Assembly (NCBI RefSeq): GCF_019925205.1
Contig: NC_083565.1
Span: 38,530,241-38,594,240 of the forward strand
Source: Metopolophium dirhodum
Lineage: Eukaryota; Arthropoda; Insecta; Hemiptera; Aphididae
DNA length: 64,000 nucleotides
Direction of reading: 5' to 3'
The notes beneath the pieces are model-generated. The model did not search any database, had not been told where the DNA came from, and was given only the letters and a program-made list of their open reading frames with translations. The translations under genes were made by a program, and so were the position numbers. Positions 1-12,700 of the stretch are shown piece after piece (positions within the stretch are counted from its first letter, which is position 1; the number at the start of each line of letters is the position of its first letter).

Positions 1-1402
1 TCTTTAGTAATTAAATTACGATACGAATTATAAGCTACGTAGGTACTTGTCCAATACTCGACTACCAGAATTTAAATTAAAGAATGTGATATACCTAGGT
101 AACCTATCGATCGATTCTAAAACAGAAACTTAACCTAGGTACAAATAATATCACAATATCAAATAGTGAAATGTGAAAATTTGAAGAAAATTTCCCTTAG
201 GTATATCCCGCAAAACCCCTTCAAAAAAACGTACGTTTGAGGTGTTCTCTAGGTATGATCTGCTATGTACTTACAAATCATATTAAATAACATTAATCAT
301 TATGTATTTTCTTATTTTGTTAGGTAGGTATAAAAACCTACCTTCCTACTTATAAAAGCATTGCCTAATCATCGATTTCAAATTTTAAAAATTATTCTAC
401 TATAACAATAAATAAACAGTTGTAGGCAAAGTATTATAATTTAAGATATTTTTCATAATTTTTGCACACCTATAAAAACTGGATTTTAAAAATTACTCTA
501 CGTCTAGCGGTTATATAAGTTTGTCTGACAATAAATATTTACATTAGGTCTACCGTTTCAACAAAGTAGAAGGACAAGACTTACGTAATTTTTTATTCTT
601 CCGGCGGCGAAACGCGTTCCCTTCGAGTGTATAATATTGTCTAGTGTCAGAGATGTGCATCTCCGCCAAGGAAAATGCAGCGCGCGTCTTCATATCTCCG
701 ATCCAAAAGTTCAGTCTGGAAGTATTGAGATTAATGACATTTATAAAAATAGGCACCTAGTTTAATAACCAGAGTGGAACGAAATATGTGAGTACGTATT
801 GGAATCGCTGTTCGTCTCAGACGATTGTCATTTGCCATATATTATTTATAATTATAACCTCACCGTCTTAATCATAGAAAATATATATATGGTCCTAACC
901 GATGGATGATGGATATTTTTACCTTATCTTCAAAAAAACATTTATTTGTTTCTACTAGACGCAAATGCGGTAAATTGAATTCAAATTTTTAATATAGATA
1001 ACGGTTTTTTTTACTCGGTAACCATTCATTTATTACTTGGTTCATTAACAAATTCTTATGGATATAAAATAGTAATTGAATAAAACTAGTTTCATTGATA
1101 ATAAAATAATAAAAACAATTTAAGAAATACCTATTAATTAATATGTATTACTCAAATAACAAAATAACTAAATAAATTCGTGTTTTTTTTAAACATTTTC
1201 ACGCCCCCCTCCCTCCCCTTACGAAATTGTGTCACTCCTTCTTAGAGTGGTGCGCCCCTCACATTAAAAACCCTTGAAATAGTGCATGTTCAAAAATCAG
1301 CCATATCCTCCCCCCTCTCGTTTGACTCATTTAGCTACTTTTTGAATTAAGAACGTGACATTGAACGTACAAAACTGTACCTGCCTACATAATAGTTATC
1401 AA
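1..1402. other. AT-rich DNA with one candidate host exon
   Basis: Apart from the candidate exon at 585-715, nothing coding or repeat-like is recognised here. The DNA is AT-rich with short homopolymers and a C-rich stretch near 1203-1260. Confidence 0.5.
585..715 (-). CDS. Candidate internal exon of an unidentified host gene
   Basis: On the minus strand a TTCCAG acceptor (716-721) is followed by 131 bases open in one frame, ending at a strong GTAAGT donor (584 downward). The predicted peptide includes the segments MKTRAAFSLAEMHISD and AFRRRKNKKLR. Base composition is CpG- and GC-richer than the surroundings, as expected for an exon in AT-rich DNA. A second CpG-rich stretch at about 4183-4257 (minus) also ends at AAA|GTAAGT but holds stops in all frames before the donor, so it would be an untranslated exon. 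I do not recognise the protein. Transcript evidence would be needed to link these exons to those at 6636-6793 and 22405-22519. Confidence 0.3.
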
Positions 1403-2490
1403 CAGGGCTAGGATTTATATACAAAAGCATGTTTTTTTTGCGACTTCTGATTATTGATTTTGTCAGTAATGTCCACGAATCACCTCATGATAAGATAAAT
1501 GGTGGTATTTTTATTTTGCATGTTTTTGCATATTTTGGATGAAATGCATATTATTGCATATATTGAATAAAATGAATATTATTGTACATTTTGATTATAA
1601 GAATGCGAAAAATAAATGTTTTATAGTAAATTTCATAATACTTGGTTTTTTGTCAAACATACATTTTATTTTTATAAATACAATCCTATGGTACAATAGG
1701 TATGCGATAAAAGATTAAATAATTTGAGATTCATTTTCGAAAATTTGAAAAAATATGAGATCGTAGCATGTAACACTCGTAGTGAATGTGAATTTTATAA
1801 TTTACGTTAAAATTTATTTCTAAATTATTTTTTTTTCTCAATTATATTATATTAAGGCGCCCGATGCCGATGCCATTTTGTCCTCAAAAATATATTCTGC
1901 GGGAATAATGATACCACCTTATAGAATCAACCAAATTTCATAATTTTTTATTTAATTGCTAGAGAGAAATATTCTACAGCCCGCATCGATCTCTGTTTTT
2001 CAATATTTCATTCTCAAACTTTATAATATGTCTAAGAAAATACAAGATAAAAAGCTTTTTTTTTACTAATTTTTTAAGACAATTATTTGAAATAAAATAC
2101 AAAATCAGAGATTGGTGTGGGCTGTAGGAAGTCTTCTTCTTTCAGATAAAAAAAAAGTCATCAGAATCCGACAATTCTACAAAGCTTGAGCGTTATTCCC
2201 AGAAAGTCGTTTTTTTTCGATATAATACACCCTATCAACTCCTCCCCCCTAAATAGGTATCAGGTAGTAGATTAGTGTAAAAGTCTTATAATTAAAGTGG
2301 CAACTAAAATATAAAATTCAATTTTCAAATTTGACAAACAGCTAATCACTGATGTTTTCAACAAAAAATATTTTTTTTGTAACTATATTTTTGTGTTTAT
2401 CTTATAAAAATGTAAATGCATATTTTTGCATATTTTGGTAAATAAAATGCATATTTTACCGTTTTTTATTGCATAAAAATCCTAGCCCTG
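1403..2490. mobile_element. Non-autonomous hAT-type element with TIRs and 8-bp TSD
   Basis: The element starts CAGGGCTAGGATTT and ends with the reverse complement AAATCCTAGCCCTG. It is flanked by a perfect 8-bp duplication GTTATCAA (1395-1402 and 2491-2498). TIRs beginning CAGGG plus an 8-bp target duplication are typical of hAT elements. The 1088-bp interior has no long ORF. Both subterminal zones carry clustered GCATATTTTGG/AATGCATATT motifs, which look like transposase-binding repeats. Confidence 0.9.
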
Positions 2491-4790
2491 GTTATCAACC
2501 TATTAACTCATCAATAATATTATATTTTTTATTGTGTACACTAATCGATTGGTATATACAAAATAACGTTAAGTTATAAATAGGACGTGGATTTAAATGC
2601 ATTAAAAATAAGAAAAATGCCTTAATAATACGATTTAATGCACTTATATTACAAAGCTTAATAAAATGGCCAGAAAAATTAAAAGTCCAATTTAAACGAA
2701 TATAAAATAGAATTTAGATAAGACGTGTATAGGTAGTGTATTCGTTATATTTTGAGTTTCATTATAGCACATCAGTCAATCAGATGCTATTTAATATTTT
2801 AAAATAAAATATCATAAAATCGACAGTAATTTCATATTGGCAAGTGTTGTTTTCTATAACTGAAGACTGAAGTTATAGTATCGAACATAATGGGTACGTA
2901 AAAAAATAGAAATATAAGAAAAAAAATTACCATTATTTAATTGTATTTAATTTTTTTCTAATAATTTTTTATAAAATTGACTTTATCCCATATAAATGTT
3001 CTAATTTCATTTTTCAATTCGTTGATAATATATGAAACGAATTCTTTGCTTGGAAAGCAATGTTTTAGAAAATTCAGAAAATGCAGTTTATATTTAAATA
3101 TTATAAATAATAATTTCTGATGCATTGGTGCGGAAGAGTGAGGGGGTGGACAATCAGCCGAACCGAAATCTAACATCTTACACACTTAATATAAACAATT
3201 TTTCACACACGCGTCATGGTATGAAAATAAAAAAATATTTATAATTCATATTTATTTACCTACCGATTTTCTACCGAAAAAATAAATTACTTTAATCTCA
3301 ATATTATTTATTGGTTAACGATATCTTTGCTCAGAATCGTTTTTCGTTTGTTCGTTTTGTATTTTAATAATTTATACGTAGATATATTATTATTACTAAT
3401 AATTATAGTAGTTGTGTTTGTTTTATTTCATTTATTTATTTAGTACTATACCAATAAATTATATATTAATTAATAATTTTTAAAACATTGTGTTAAAAAA
3501 ATAAAAAAAAAATGTGATTTTAATTAGAGTCTTGTAATATACCTACCTATATTTAAAAAATAAATAAATATAATAATAACTGTTGAACTTTTAGGGACAT
3601 AATAGGTAACACATTCGTGTATGTAGTATTACACTATTTATATACCTATACGAGTATATGAGTAGGTATATTATTCATAAGTGCGCACACGCCAGGATAG
3701 GCAGTTGACCATTCCGTGAATATACTTTTATGTGTACATGGTTATACATCCCTAATCCCTATGATATAGAATATAGATATTAAGTGAACATTAGAAGTTA
3801 AGTATTTGACACTAAATTAATAGTTACCTATAATTTAACGTTGTATTTGGAAAAAAAATTACCAGTTATTAATTGAAATTGTATTTTATGACTATTATCA
3901 GTTATAAGTCATAACATATATTTCTATAAATTAAACCAAAATATTTATATATTTATATTAAGTACCCTGTATAGGTATGCACCTATGAGTTATAATTATT
4001 CTACAAACAGGGACTGGAAAAACGACGACGACGTTTATATCTCGCGTATTTTATACATTTCTAGTCCGGAACTAAAATATGCGCCTACAACACTTGGATA
4101 GCACATTTTTCGTGACATTAAATATTTGTTTTAAGTCTTAAAAGTAAATTTAAGCCCCAAAAGAATATAAAAACAAACTTACTTTAATTATCGACTCCTT
4201 CGGCGGAATCCGTGACGTGTGTCAACTGCGACGCCCATGAGGAAACGCTCCAGAATACAGCCAGAACTTAGAATATTGTGATTTATGAAAAATAAAATTA
4301 TACGAAACGCAGTAAGTTTTTTGCTCATATCTTCTTTGCTTATTGAAATTTTAGAAATTTTAATCGACTGTGTCTTCTTCAACAACTTTGAGATTTGCCA
4401 TAGATTAAATAAATAAATGATAGATATTATACTAGGTACGTCAATATGATGAATCCACGGATATAATATAATGCAACTTTTTATATCAAAGAGTTCTGTG
4501 TTAAGGAACAATTTGTTCATTGAAATTTGATATGACAATAAACCAAAATAGTTTATAATTTTGAATTTGAATTATAATAATATGATATAGGTATTATTTA
4601 AATTATTATTTTCGTTTATCCATTTAATTATTGATTAAGGTGGTGAATAGATATCAGAAGCACAAGGATATTTTTATAAGAGCATATTGTATTTTATGAA
4701 TTATTAAATGAAAATGTGATTACTGGATTTTAGAGTTAACATAACGCCATAAACTTATACAGTAAATTCATCAAACACTATAATACCAAC
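2491..4790. other. AT-rich intergenic DNA
   Basis: No convincing gene. A short stretch at about 3325-3345 matches the TTTGCTCAGAATCG end motif of repeat R1. The CpG-rich patch 4183-4257 is discussed with the 585-715 exon. Confidence 0.5.
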
Positions 4791-4794
4791 TATA

Positions 4795-6312
4795 TTAGAT
4801 TCTGAGCGAAGCGATGAATGTATTGATTTTACAATGATGTGTTTTTTTTTTTAATTTTTTTTATTTTTGTGTCTGTCATCACCTTTTAGGACAGTAAAAG
4901 TGCTTGGATTTTCTTCAATAGTAACTTTTCTGATAGGAAAGTGAATCTAGTTGGAACTTTGGGGGGTCAAAAGTAAAAATTTCCCAGTAGTTTTCACAAG
5001 CGACGTGAAAAACAAAAGAAAAATTAAGGAAAAACGGGAATTTTTACGCAAAATCTGTTTTTGAGAAAATCGATTTTGGTTTTTGGTGTAACTCTAAAAC
5101 AAATGACCTTAAGGACATGAAATTTTGACTGAATGTTTATATTAGCATTTTCTATACACCATAAAATATTTTGACTCTTTTTGAGCTGATTACGGCCATT
5201 TTCAGTTTTCAATTTTTTTAGTTTTTTTTTTTCTATAAATATCAATAAAATTTTATCTGTTGAGTAAAAAAGCTTGAAAATTTAATAGAAGGCTCCTAGG
5301 TTATTGTTTCAAAGGCAGATGAAAAAAATTAAAAATCCTTAGTCACAGTTTTTATTTATAAGCATTTAAATTTCAAACTTTGACAAAATACGGAAAAATC
5401 ACGAAAAATAGCAAATCATTTTGAGTTGAGAATTCATAAAAATTTTTCTTTTTAAATCTAAGATTTGAAAATGTAATATAAGATTACTCATAAGTTTGTC
5501 TACCTTTATCAAAAAAAAAAAAATGTCTAGAAGAAACTTAAATTAAATTTTTATGAGCGTCTGAAATTTATATTTTTACAACATTTGGTATTCACTCGAT
5601 TTTTCATGTAACAATTTTCTTATTTTATTGTAATTAATAAACAAATGACTGTAGATACTTGAAAATTTCACCGAATGTTTATACTAGCATTTCCTATACA
5701 CGATAAAATTTTGAAAATATTTTGACTCTTTTTGAGCTGTTTACGGACATTGTCAGTTTACAATTTTTTTAGTTTTTTTTTTCTATAAATATCAATAAAT
5801 TTTTATTTGTTGGGTAAAGAAGCGTGAAAATTTAATGTAAGGCTCCTGATATATCGTTCTAATAGCAGTTGAAAAATATTAAAAATACATAAGCACAATT
5901 TTTTTTTATAAGCATTTAATTTCAAATTTTGACAACATTTATCAAATTTATAATTTATTAATTATTTTGTGGTTAAAAACTTATAAATTTAATTACTTTA
6001 GTTTTTAAATTTATTAATTTAAAAATTTAAAAACGTATAAAATTTATAAATTTTTAACTTTTATGGCTAAGGATTGAAAATTTAAAACAAGGCTCCACGT
6101 AAATAGGTTATATATAAATTACTTTATTCACAATAATATCATCAAATATACTTGGTAAAATCATAGGCTGACTGACCGTTTTCGCTCAGAATCGTTTTTC
6201 TTATACAATGATATTATATCATTGAATTCAAATTTAACACCATCCATTACAGTGACCCACTTGTAACCTACTGTACAGCAGAGCGACATCCACTTGCCCA
6301 CCTTTTTTTAAT
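4795..6312 (+). repeat. Interspersed repeat R1, longest copy
   Basis: This roughly 1.5-kb unit begins GATTCTGAGCGAAG and near its far end carries the inverse motif CTTCGCTCAGAATCG-like (around 6180-6196), followed by a tail ending near CACTTGCCCACC. Inside, about 650 bases are partly duplicated: the segment around 5020-5300 resembles 5640-5850. Other copies in the window are at 12895-13400, 15439-16080 (opposite strand), 23632-24720 and a fragment at 58825-58900. No coding capacity is visible. It is probably a non-autonomous mobile element, but I cannot assign a superfamily. Confidence 0.7.
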
Positions 6313-6635
6313 TGACCTCCCTTTTTATTTAATTCCTGATAAACGAGTTCTGGATAAGTACCTACCTACATAATAGGTACCTGTCCTACCTATATTAATT
6401 AAAAACTATTTTTAACACGACTTATTTACTTATTATTTTTGTCTTTTAGTTTATCTAATTTTTCATGATTAAAATATGTTTCCTTTATACCCAAATAATT
6501 TTTAAGTACCTACAAATAATATAGAACTCAATTTTATTTTAACAATAAATACTTTTATTAATAAAGTGTTGACTTTGTAGATGGGTAGTAATAAATTAAC
6601 TGTACATTCAGGATTACATGCATTCAGGTGAATAA

Positions 6636-6793
6636 TTATAAGATTACAATGATAGATGTAAGATGTGAGATGTATTGTTGATTCATCAATACGATGCTGG
6701 GTGGACTTGAGGACTTCCCATGTTCAGCGACCGGCGTCGACCCGTTTTGTGGCACAGCGGAAACTTCGTACAGCTGACTGTTCGACAAAGACA
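6636..6793 (-). CDS. Last exon of an unidentified host gene, split from upstream exon by the giant MULE
   Basis: On the minus strand a TTACAG acceptor (6794-6799) leads into 158 bases, open in one frame and ending with TAA at 6636-6638. The peptide is rich in S, P, Q and N and includes NSQLYEVSAVPQNGSTPVAE and SSSPPSIVLMNQQY. Codon usage is GC-richer than the surrounding repeats, which supports real coding DNA. The exon needs one extra base in front (phase 1), exactly what the exon at 22405-22519 supplies. I do not recognise the family. Confidence 0.6.
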
Positions 6794-6847
6794 CTGTAAT
6801 ATTATTTGAAAAATATTATTTCTACTTAATCGTAATAACTGACGTAC

Positions 6848-8172
6848 TTTGCGCCAGCCCGGCCCATTTCGAAATTTTGGAAAAATTTTTCACCAATAAT
6901 TAGCATGAATTTGCACGACTAAAATTCGAATTTGCATGATATTGGTTTAACGGTTAAATCCAAAATTTGATGAGCCGGGCTGGCGCAACGTTGCGCTAGC
7001 CCGGCACAAAAGAAAAAATATAGATATCGAATATTTAAATATACCAATATTTAGCACGCCATTCGCATGAATTCGCACGACTGTCCCCGGAATTCGCACG
7101 ACATTTTTTACGGTTAAAAAACAATTTTAGTGTTTTTACCGTTGCGCCAGCCCGGCCCGTAATAGAAATTTTGGGATATTTGCGATTATGATACGGCCAA
7201 TATTTAGCACGCCATTCGCATGAATTCGCACGACTGTCCCCGGAATTCGCACGACATTTTTTTACGGTTAAAAAACAATTTTAGTGTTTTTACCGTTGCG
7301 CCAGCCCGGCCCATTATATAAATTCTGCGAATTTTGGGACTTTGACTATACCAATATTTAGCACGCCATTCGCATGAATTCGCACGACTGTCCCCGGAAT
7401 TCGCACGACATTTTTTTACGGTTAAAAAACAATTTTAGTGTTTTTACCGTTGCGCCAGCCCGGCCCGTAATAGAAATTTTGGGATATTTGCGATTATGAT
7501 ACGGCCAATATTTAACACGCCATTCGCATGAATTCGCACGACTGTCCCCGGAATTCGCACGACATTTTTTTACGGTTAAAAAACAATTTTAGTGTTTTTA
7601 CCGTTGCGCCAGCCCGGCCCGTAATAGAAATTTTGCGAATTTTGCGATTATGATACTGTTTTCGTACCACACTATTTATATTAGCATGATAATGACCTTA
7701 TTTGTCGAAGCCTCAACCCATAATAAAGAAAAAAAATATTTATATTTATTGAAATATAATATGCAGGTATGAAGAATAATATAAACAATCATCATTCATC
7801 ATCGATAAAATATTAAAATGTTTTAACTTGCACTGAACGACCCTTTATAGTATAGATCATCTTAATATGTTATAAAATCGTTCATATGCATAAACTATAT
7901 AGAGTAATATTATCCAAACAAAATTATAAGTTAAATTATTACCAGCAAAAAATAACTTGAAATTCATTAATTTTCGATTTATTATTGTACTAATTTATAA
8001 TATACATAATAGGTTATTAAAACTATTTATGTTTAAATATTTTACTAGGTGGATTTTTTTTTGTGCGGACGTGCTGAAAGTACCTATTATTTTTGAGGGA
8101 GGACTACGGTTAGGTTAGGTTATAATACGTATGACTATGGTTCTGAATTTGAAATATTTCAATTGAAATTTT
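6848..8172. repeat. Left long terminal inverted arm with 154-bp tandem repeats
   Basis: The GC-rich core GCGCCAGCCCGGCCC recurs at 6851, 7144, 7298, 7452 and 7606, giving an exact 154-bp spacing for the last four. A variant, GCGCTAGCCCGGC, stands at 6993. Each unit also holds ATTCGCACGAC twice and CCCCGGAATTC. At 6973-7004 two cores face each other and form a palindrome. The inner part (7640-8172) is unique sequence matched in inverse orientation at 20919-21450, including a GGTTAGGTTAGGTT stretch. Confidence 0.92.
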
Positions 8173-8891
8173 TGATTTGAAATATTTCAATGTAATTATG
8201 AAAATATTTTTTCTTCTTTTAAACGTGTTCGGTTATAGCTGATTAGAAATAATATATTAATTAGAAATTACACTCAGTTGGAAGTTGACGACCAAAAACT
8301 TTTAGACACAATAACCCTACGCATGACCATCATTAGACAAAATATGAACTGTCGTGTAGAAACGCCTCGGAACAGTTAAATATTTCGGTCTCGCCCTAAA
8401 AAAAAACAGTTTGGAATCATTGTTAAAACCAATTTGGTCTAATGATCTTCAACAACTGTGGTCTTAAATTAATCTCAATTCTCTTCTCCTTGTCTCTTCT
8501 CTCTTCAATATTTCCTTCACTGTTTTTTCCTCATTTACTCTTCAAACAGAGGTTCACTATTGGGTGACTTCTTATTCAAATTTTTCATGCGTTCTGTGTT
8601 TTTTCTCAAATACTTATTATGATGAGCAGTTTAGATTGAATATAAAAAAAAAGCCTGATAAATAATAGAAACAAATATTATTTTATTTATCATTTACTGT
8701 GAATGTGACTGTTATTACGTCGTATATTAAAACAAACAAAGTATTTTATTTATATTTAAAAATTGTTAAGTAAAAATATTTACTATGTATACTAAAAAAT
8801 GTTAATAATGAAATACAGTACATTTATTTTATAACAAGTTAATACATAAAAATGTGTAAGTTATTAAATTACTCTTTATAAATACATTATT

Positions 8892-9729
8892 TTATATAGT
8901 GTAAAATAATAACTCACATGGCACCATAGTCGTTTCCTTCACACTTTTAGATTTTTTCTTTAAGTCGTCATACAACTCCCAATTGTTAGTACTCCGTCTG
9001 GAGTAGGTAGTGTAATGGCCGATCGAATTTCTTAGGCTTGATTTTCCTTTATGGTAGCATATGACACCACGTAGTTCATACGTAATTGAATTATGTATGA
9101 GAACAGTGGGAATATCACATAATTTAATTTTTATAATTATACCTGCCTCACTGCTCTTTTGATTATCATCACCTTAAAATTAAACAGTATGATTAAATTA
9201 TTTTAATAACATAATATTATAATAGAAAATAATACTAAAATAATCTACCTTCCCAATATAAAATATCAATAAACAAATGTATTTTTGAAATCGCAGTTGT
9301 TATTGTTTTTATTCCGCTGCAATTATCTCCACAATTCATATATTCAGTTTGTGTTCTGGTATCAATATAAGACTGAAGTTTTTTTATGTCATTTTTATCA
9401 CTAACTTGAAAGGTTAAATACTTTAAAATACTCTCAACTTGAGTATCACATGAATCTATAGAACATTTTTTTATTTCTTTAGCTGATGGGGCATCCATTA
9501 TTAATTTATTTATTGCATTGCCAATGGTAGATTCACACAAAACCAATGAATTTCCATATTCCAACATTTCAATTGAAGGATTCATATGATTTATTATAAG
9601 TTCAGCTCTTTGTGAGTAAGTTTTAGGTGTTATGCCATTTTCAACAAAATTTGAAATAAATCTAAAAAAATCGGATGTTGTAAATGTATTTATTTCTGTT
9701 GAGTAAATTTGGCTATCACAATAAGCTAC
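8892..9729 (-). CDS. USP/C19 protease domain exons 6 and 7 of the MULE-USP gene
   Basis: Exon 6 (9729-9249) begins VAYCDSQIYSTE and directly continues the Cys box at the end of exon 5 (NTCAFDSLTSLIM). Exon 7 (9142-8892) encodes YELRGVICYHKGK, then GHYTTYSRRSTNNWELYDD, and ends PCELLFYTI-stop. The order Cys box, Y-L-x-G-V-I, G-H-Y-T-x-Y, W-x-x-Y-D-D and hydrophobic F-Y end is the standard layout of ubiquitin-specific proteases. The catalytic Cys, His and Asp positions are all present, so the fold is probably active against ubiquitin or a ubiquitin-like protein. The substrate cannot be told from sequence. Acceptors are TTACAG (9730-9735) and CAG at 9143-9145; the donor of exon 6 is G|GTAGAT. 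Confidence 0.78.
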
Positions 9730-12700
9730 CTGTAACATTAAATATACAATTCATAATTATCATGTTTAATAGTCTTTTATAAAATTGTTATTATAATTTT
9801 GAACTTAGTTTATAGGTAGTTATGTTTGTGTGATTCCATTTTATCTCAAATGTTTTTGTATTCATAAAATATTAAATTAATGTAGACATACTAACTTATA
9901 ATACTTATTATTATTATAGGATAATATAGGTTTCAACACCGGTTTAGAATTCACCGGTCTCCAACACCGGAAACGACATGTAGGGCCGCAACTCATCCAC
10001 AGCCGGCAAATCCTATATGGACACTTGTATTGAAACCTATATCATCCTATAATAAAAAGGGCTGTGGGTGAGTTGCGGCCCGAGTAATTATCATTACCTA
10101 TGTACCTTACCTATATAATATATATATACCTATTACCAAGGCTGGTCAAGCTAACGATTTTTTTTAATTCGATAAGTTAAATTATTTTAAGAAAATAATA
10201 AAGTAAAGTTAAGTTAAAAGTTACTCATATTTTTTTCGTTAACTCGTTAAGTTAAACGTTAATTTTATTTCTTATAACACAGATTTTTTTTATTAATACA
10301 CGAATACTTTTAATTTTTTGACACTATAATCATTATAATATTATTATACCAATATTTTTATTATTTTTTGACATTTAATATTATTATACCAATATTTTTA
10401 TTTTTTTTTGAAATTATTATCAATATATATTATAACAATACTTTTATTTTTTTAAGACAAATCATAACGTCATGAATATGGGTAAAACTGTAGTTAAGTT
10501 AAATATAAAATATTTTATAGTTAATTAATTAGAAAATTACAAACCATTATCAACGAAGTCAGTGAGTCAAATGCACAAGTATTGTTTAAAATCACTTTTC
10601 CTTGTTTACTTGTGCATGTTGTACTTTTTAATTGTTTAAAACGAGATCCATTTTTTAATATTTGCAACGATCGTTGATGTTTTGATGAATTTGTTATTCT
10701 TATATGGCGTAAATGAGAATTTGGCACAAGGTAGGAGTTACTTTTTCTTTGCTGGGCACTTTTTCTGTTCCAACTTTCTGTTGCTTTAATTTCTTCGCTG
10801 TTTTCTTGGTTTCGTATTGGAACAAATCTAAGTTGGTTTTCTTTCATAATACAGTATAATGAAGAATTTGAATCATCATGTGAATCATCGGTAACATCAA
10901 ATAATTCACTTGGAATTTGTTTCGTCATATTATGTATTGTTGGTGGTGAATCATAGTTTTTATCATCGTTATTATATCTTAATGGTGATTGACATCCAAT
11001 ATTTACTTCTTTTTCATAAACTTGTTGATATTCATTGATATTATCATCTATTACGTTTAATGGTATCGGGTTCTCATAATTTTCATATAACCTCGGTGGT
11101 GAATATCCATTTTCATTAAAAATTACTTGATTTGACTCTTCCATAGGTGGCAAAGGATCATTGTTATTTATAGCTGATTTTAAAAGCGTAGCACCTTTTA
11201 GTGAATCAATATGATTGGTCAAAAAGGTTTCTAGGTCAGTTGGCAGAGGTATATGCTTAAAAGTTACAGCTTTAAGTTTTTTGAAACTCGATTCTATTGC
11301 AGCTGAGCTTGAAACGTCATCACCATAGCCAAATATTGGCACCATTACACCAGACCATAAAGGTAATAGTTTCATTATTCTTATTAAAATTGGCACTAAT
11401 GTTGGAATAAATAATGGGTTTATCCCTGATCCTTCCTGCACAAAACTTTTGCTGTTTTCATATATATTATTCGCCCAAGATTTAAAAGGATTTTCATAAT
11501 CATCAAGTCCTTCATTTTGAGTTTCATACATTTCTTCTATTAAAGTTCGAGCATCATCTTCTGTTTCAGCAAGAGCTATCATATTATCAAATTCTTGATG
11601 AAATTCAATAAACCCGCTTGATGTAGCTTCAATTAACTTTTTTTTATGTAATTCACATGCAGTTTCCTGGCCATCTAAATTTATTCCGTCTGTTTCATTG
11701 GTGAAGACCACAAACATTGACATCAGTAGACAGCGAACTTCTGATAAACTTTGGCATTTTATTAAAATTCCAACTAAGCGGAGTACAATTTCTCTAATTC
11801 TTCTTGAAACTGTCTTTAGTGGTGTCCACTTACTACAAATTTTTATAAAATGTGCTACATCGATACGTATGAAACATCGAGGAAGAAAATGTGAATTGGT
11901 AGAAATTTCTTGCGTAAGCAGGTCAGAACAAACTTTTACATAGTCTTGCAAAGACGAATACTGGGTAAAGCTTTGAACGATAGCTGAAAGCAAAGCTAGT
12001 GAATTGTCACAAACCGTTTCTTTGGGTTTTTTTATGTCACAACTTATCCATTTCACGAGCCAATTAGAAATTGCTATATTTGTATGTCTTTCACTAAGCA
12101 TGTTAGTAACAGTAAAATTTTTTTTTTTTCTTTGTCGTACACCAATGCTTCGTATAAATATATAGAATTAGTTTTTTCTGAACCTAATCGGTGAAAAGTT
12201 TTGACTATTGAACCTGTGGCGTCAATTACTAACTTCGGATAATCAGTTATATTACAATAACTCCTATACAAGTTAATTTGCTCCGAAGAATGATAATGAA
12301 CAAAAAAAGGGTCACATCCTATGTCTTGAATAGTATTTTTGAATTCATTTTCTTTTTTCATAATATTCAAGGCAATCAGTGAATCTTTATTCCGGCGTTC
12401 ATTTGACAGTTTTTTAGATTTAAGTGTCCGTAAACAATTACCGGTAGGAATGATAGCTGGTTCGAAATCTCCTGAAATTAAATTTCACTTGTTAATTGTG
12501 GAATATTTGTGTAAACTTCTAAAATGACAATTCACATAACTGTATAGATACCATAGCCGTAAGTTTGGGTTAAGGCGTATTTATTCAGATTTTAACATTC
12601 AAATTATTAAAAGTCAAATATAGAAAATGTTTTGTTGTGGAATTGTTTAATCATTACCTAATCATTATATTGTGTTATAAAATTAAGAATAACTTTATTT

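Noticed and set aside
4188..4538. 116-codon minus-strand frame
   Set aside because: Mostly low-complexity I/L/K/S residues; only the CpG-rich end (4183-4257) looks exon-like, and that is not open up to its donor.
8109..8124. GGTTAGGTTAGGTT resembling the insect telomere repeat
   Set aside because: Only two to three units, present as part of both inverted arms; not a telomeric array.
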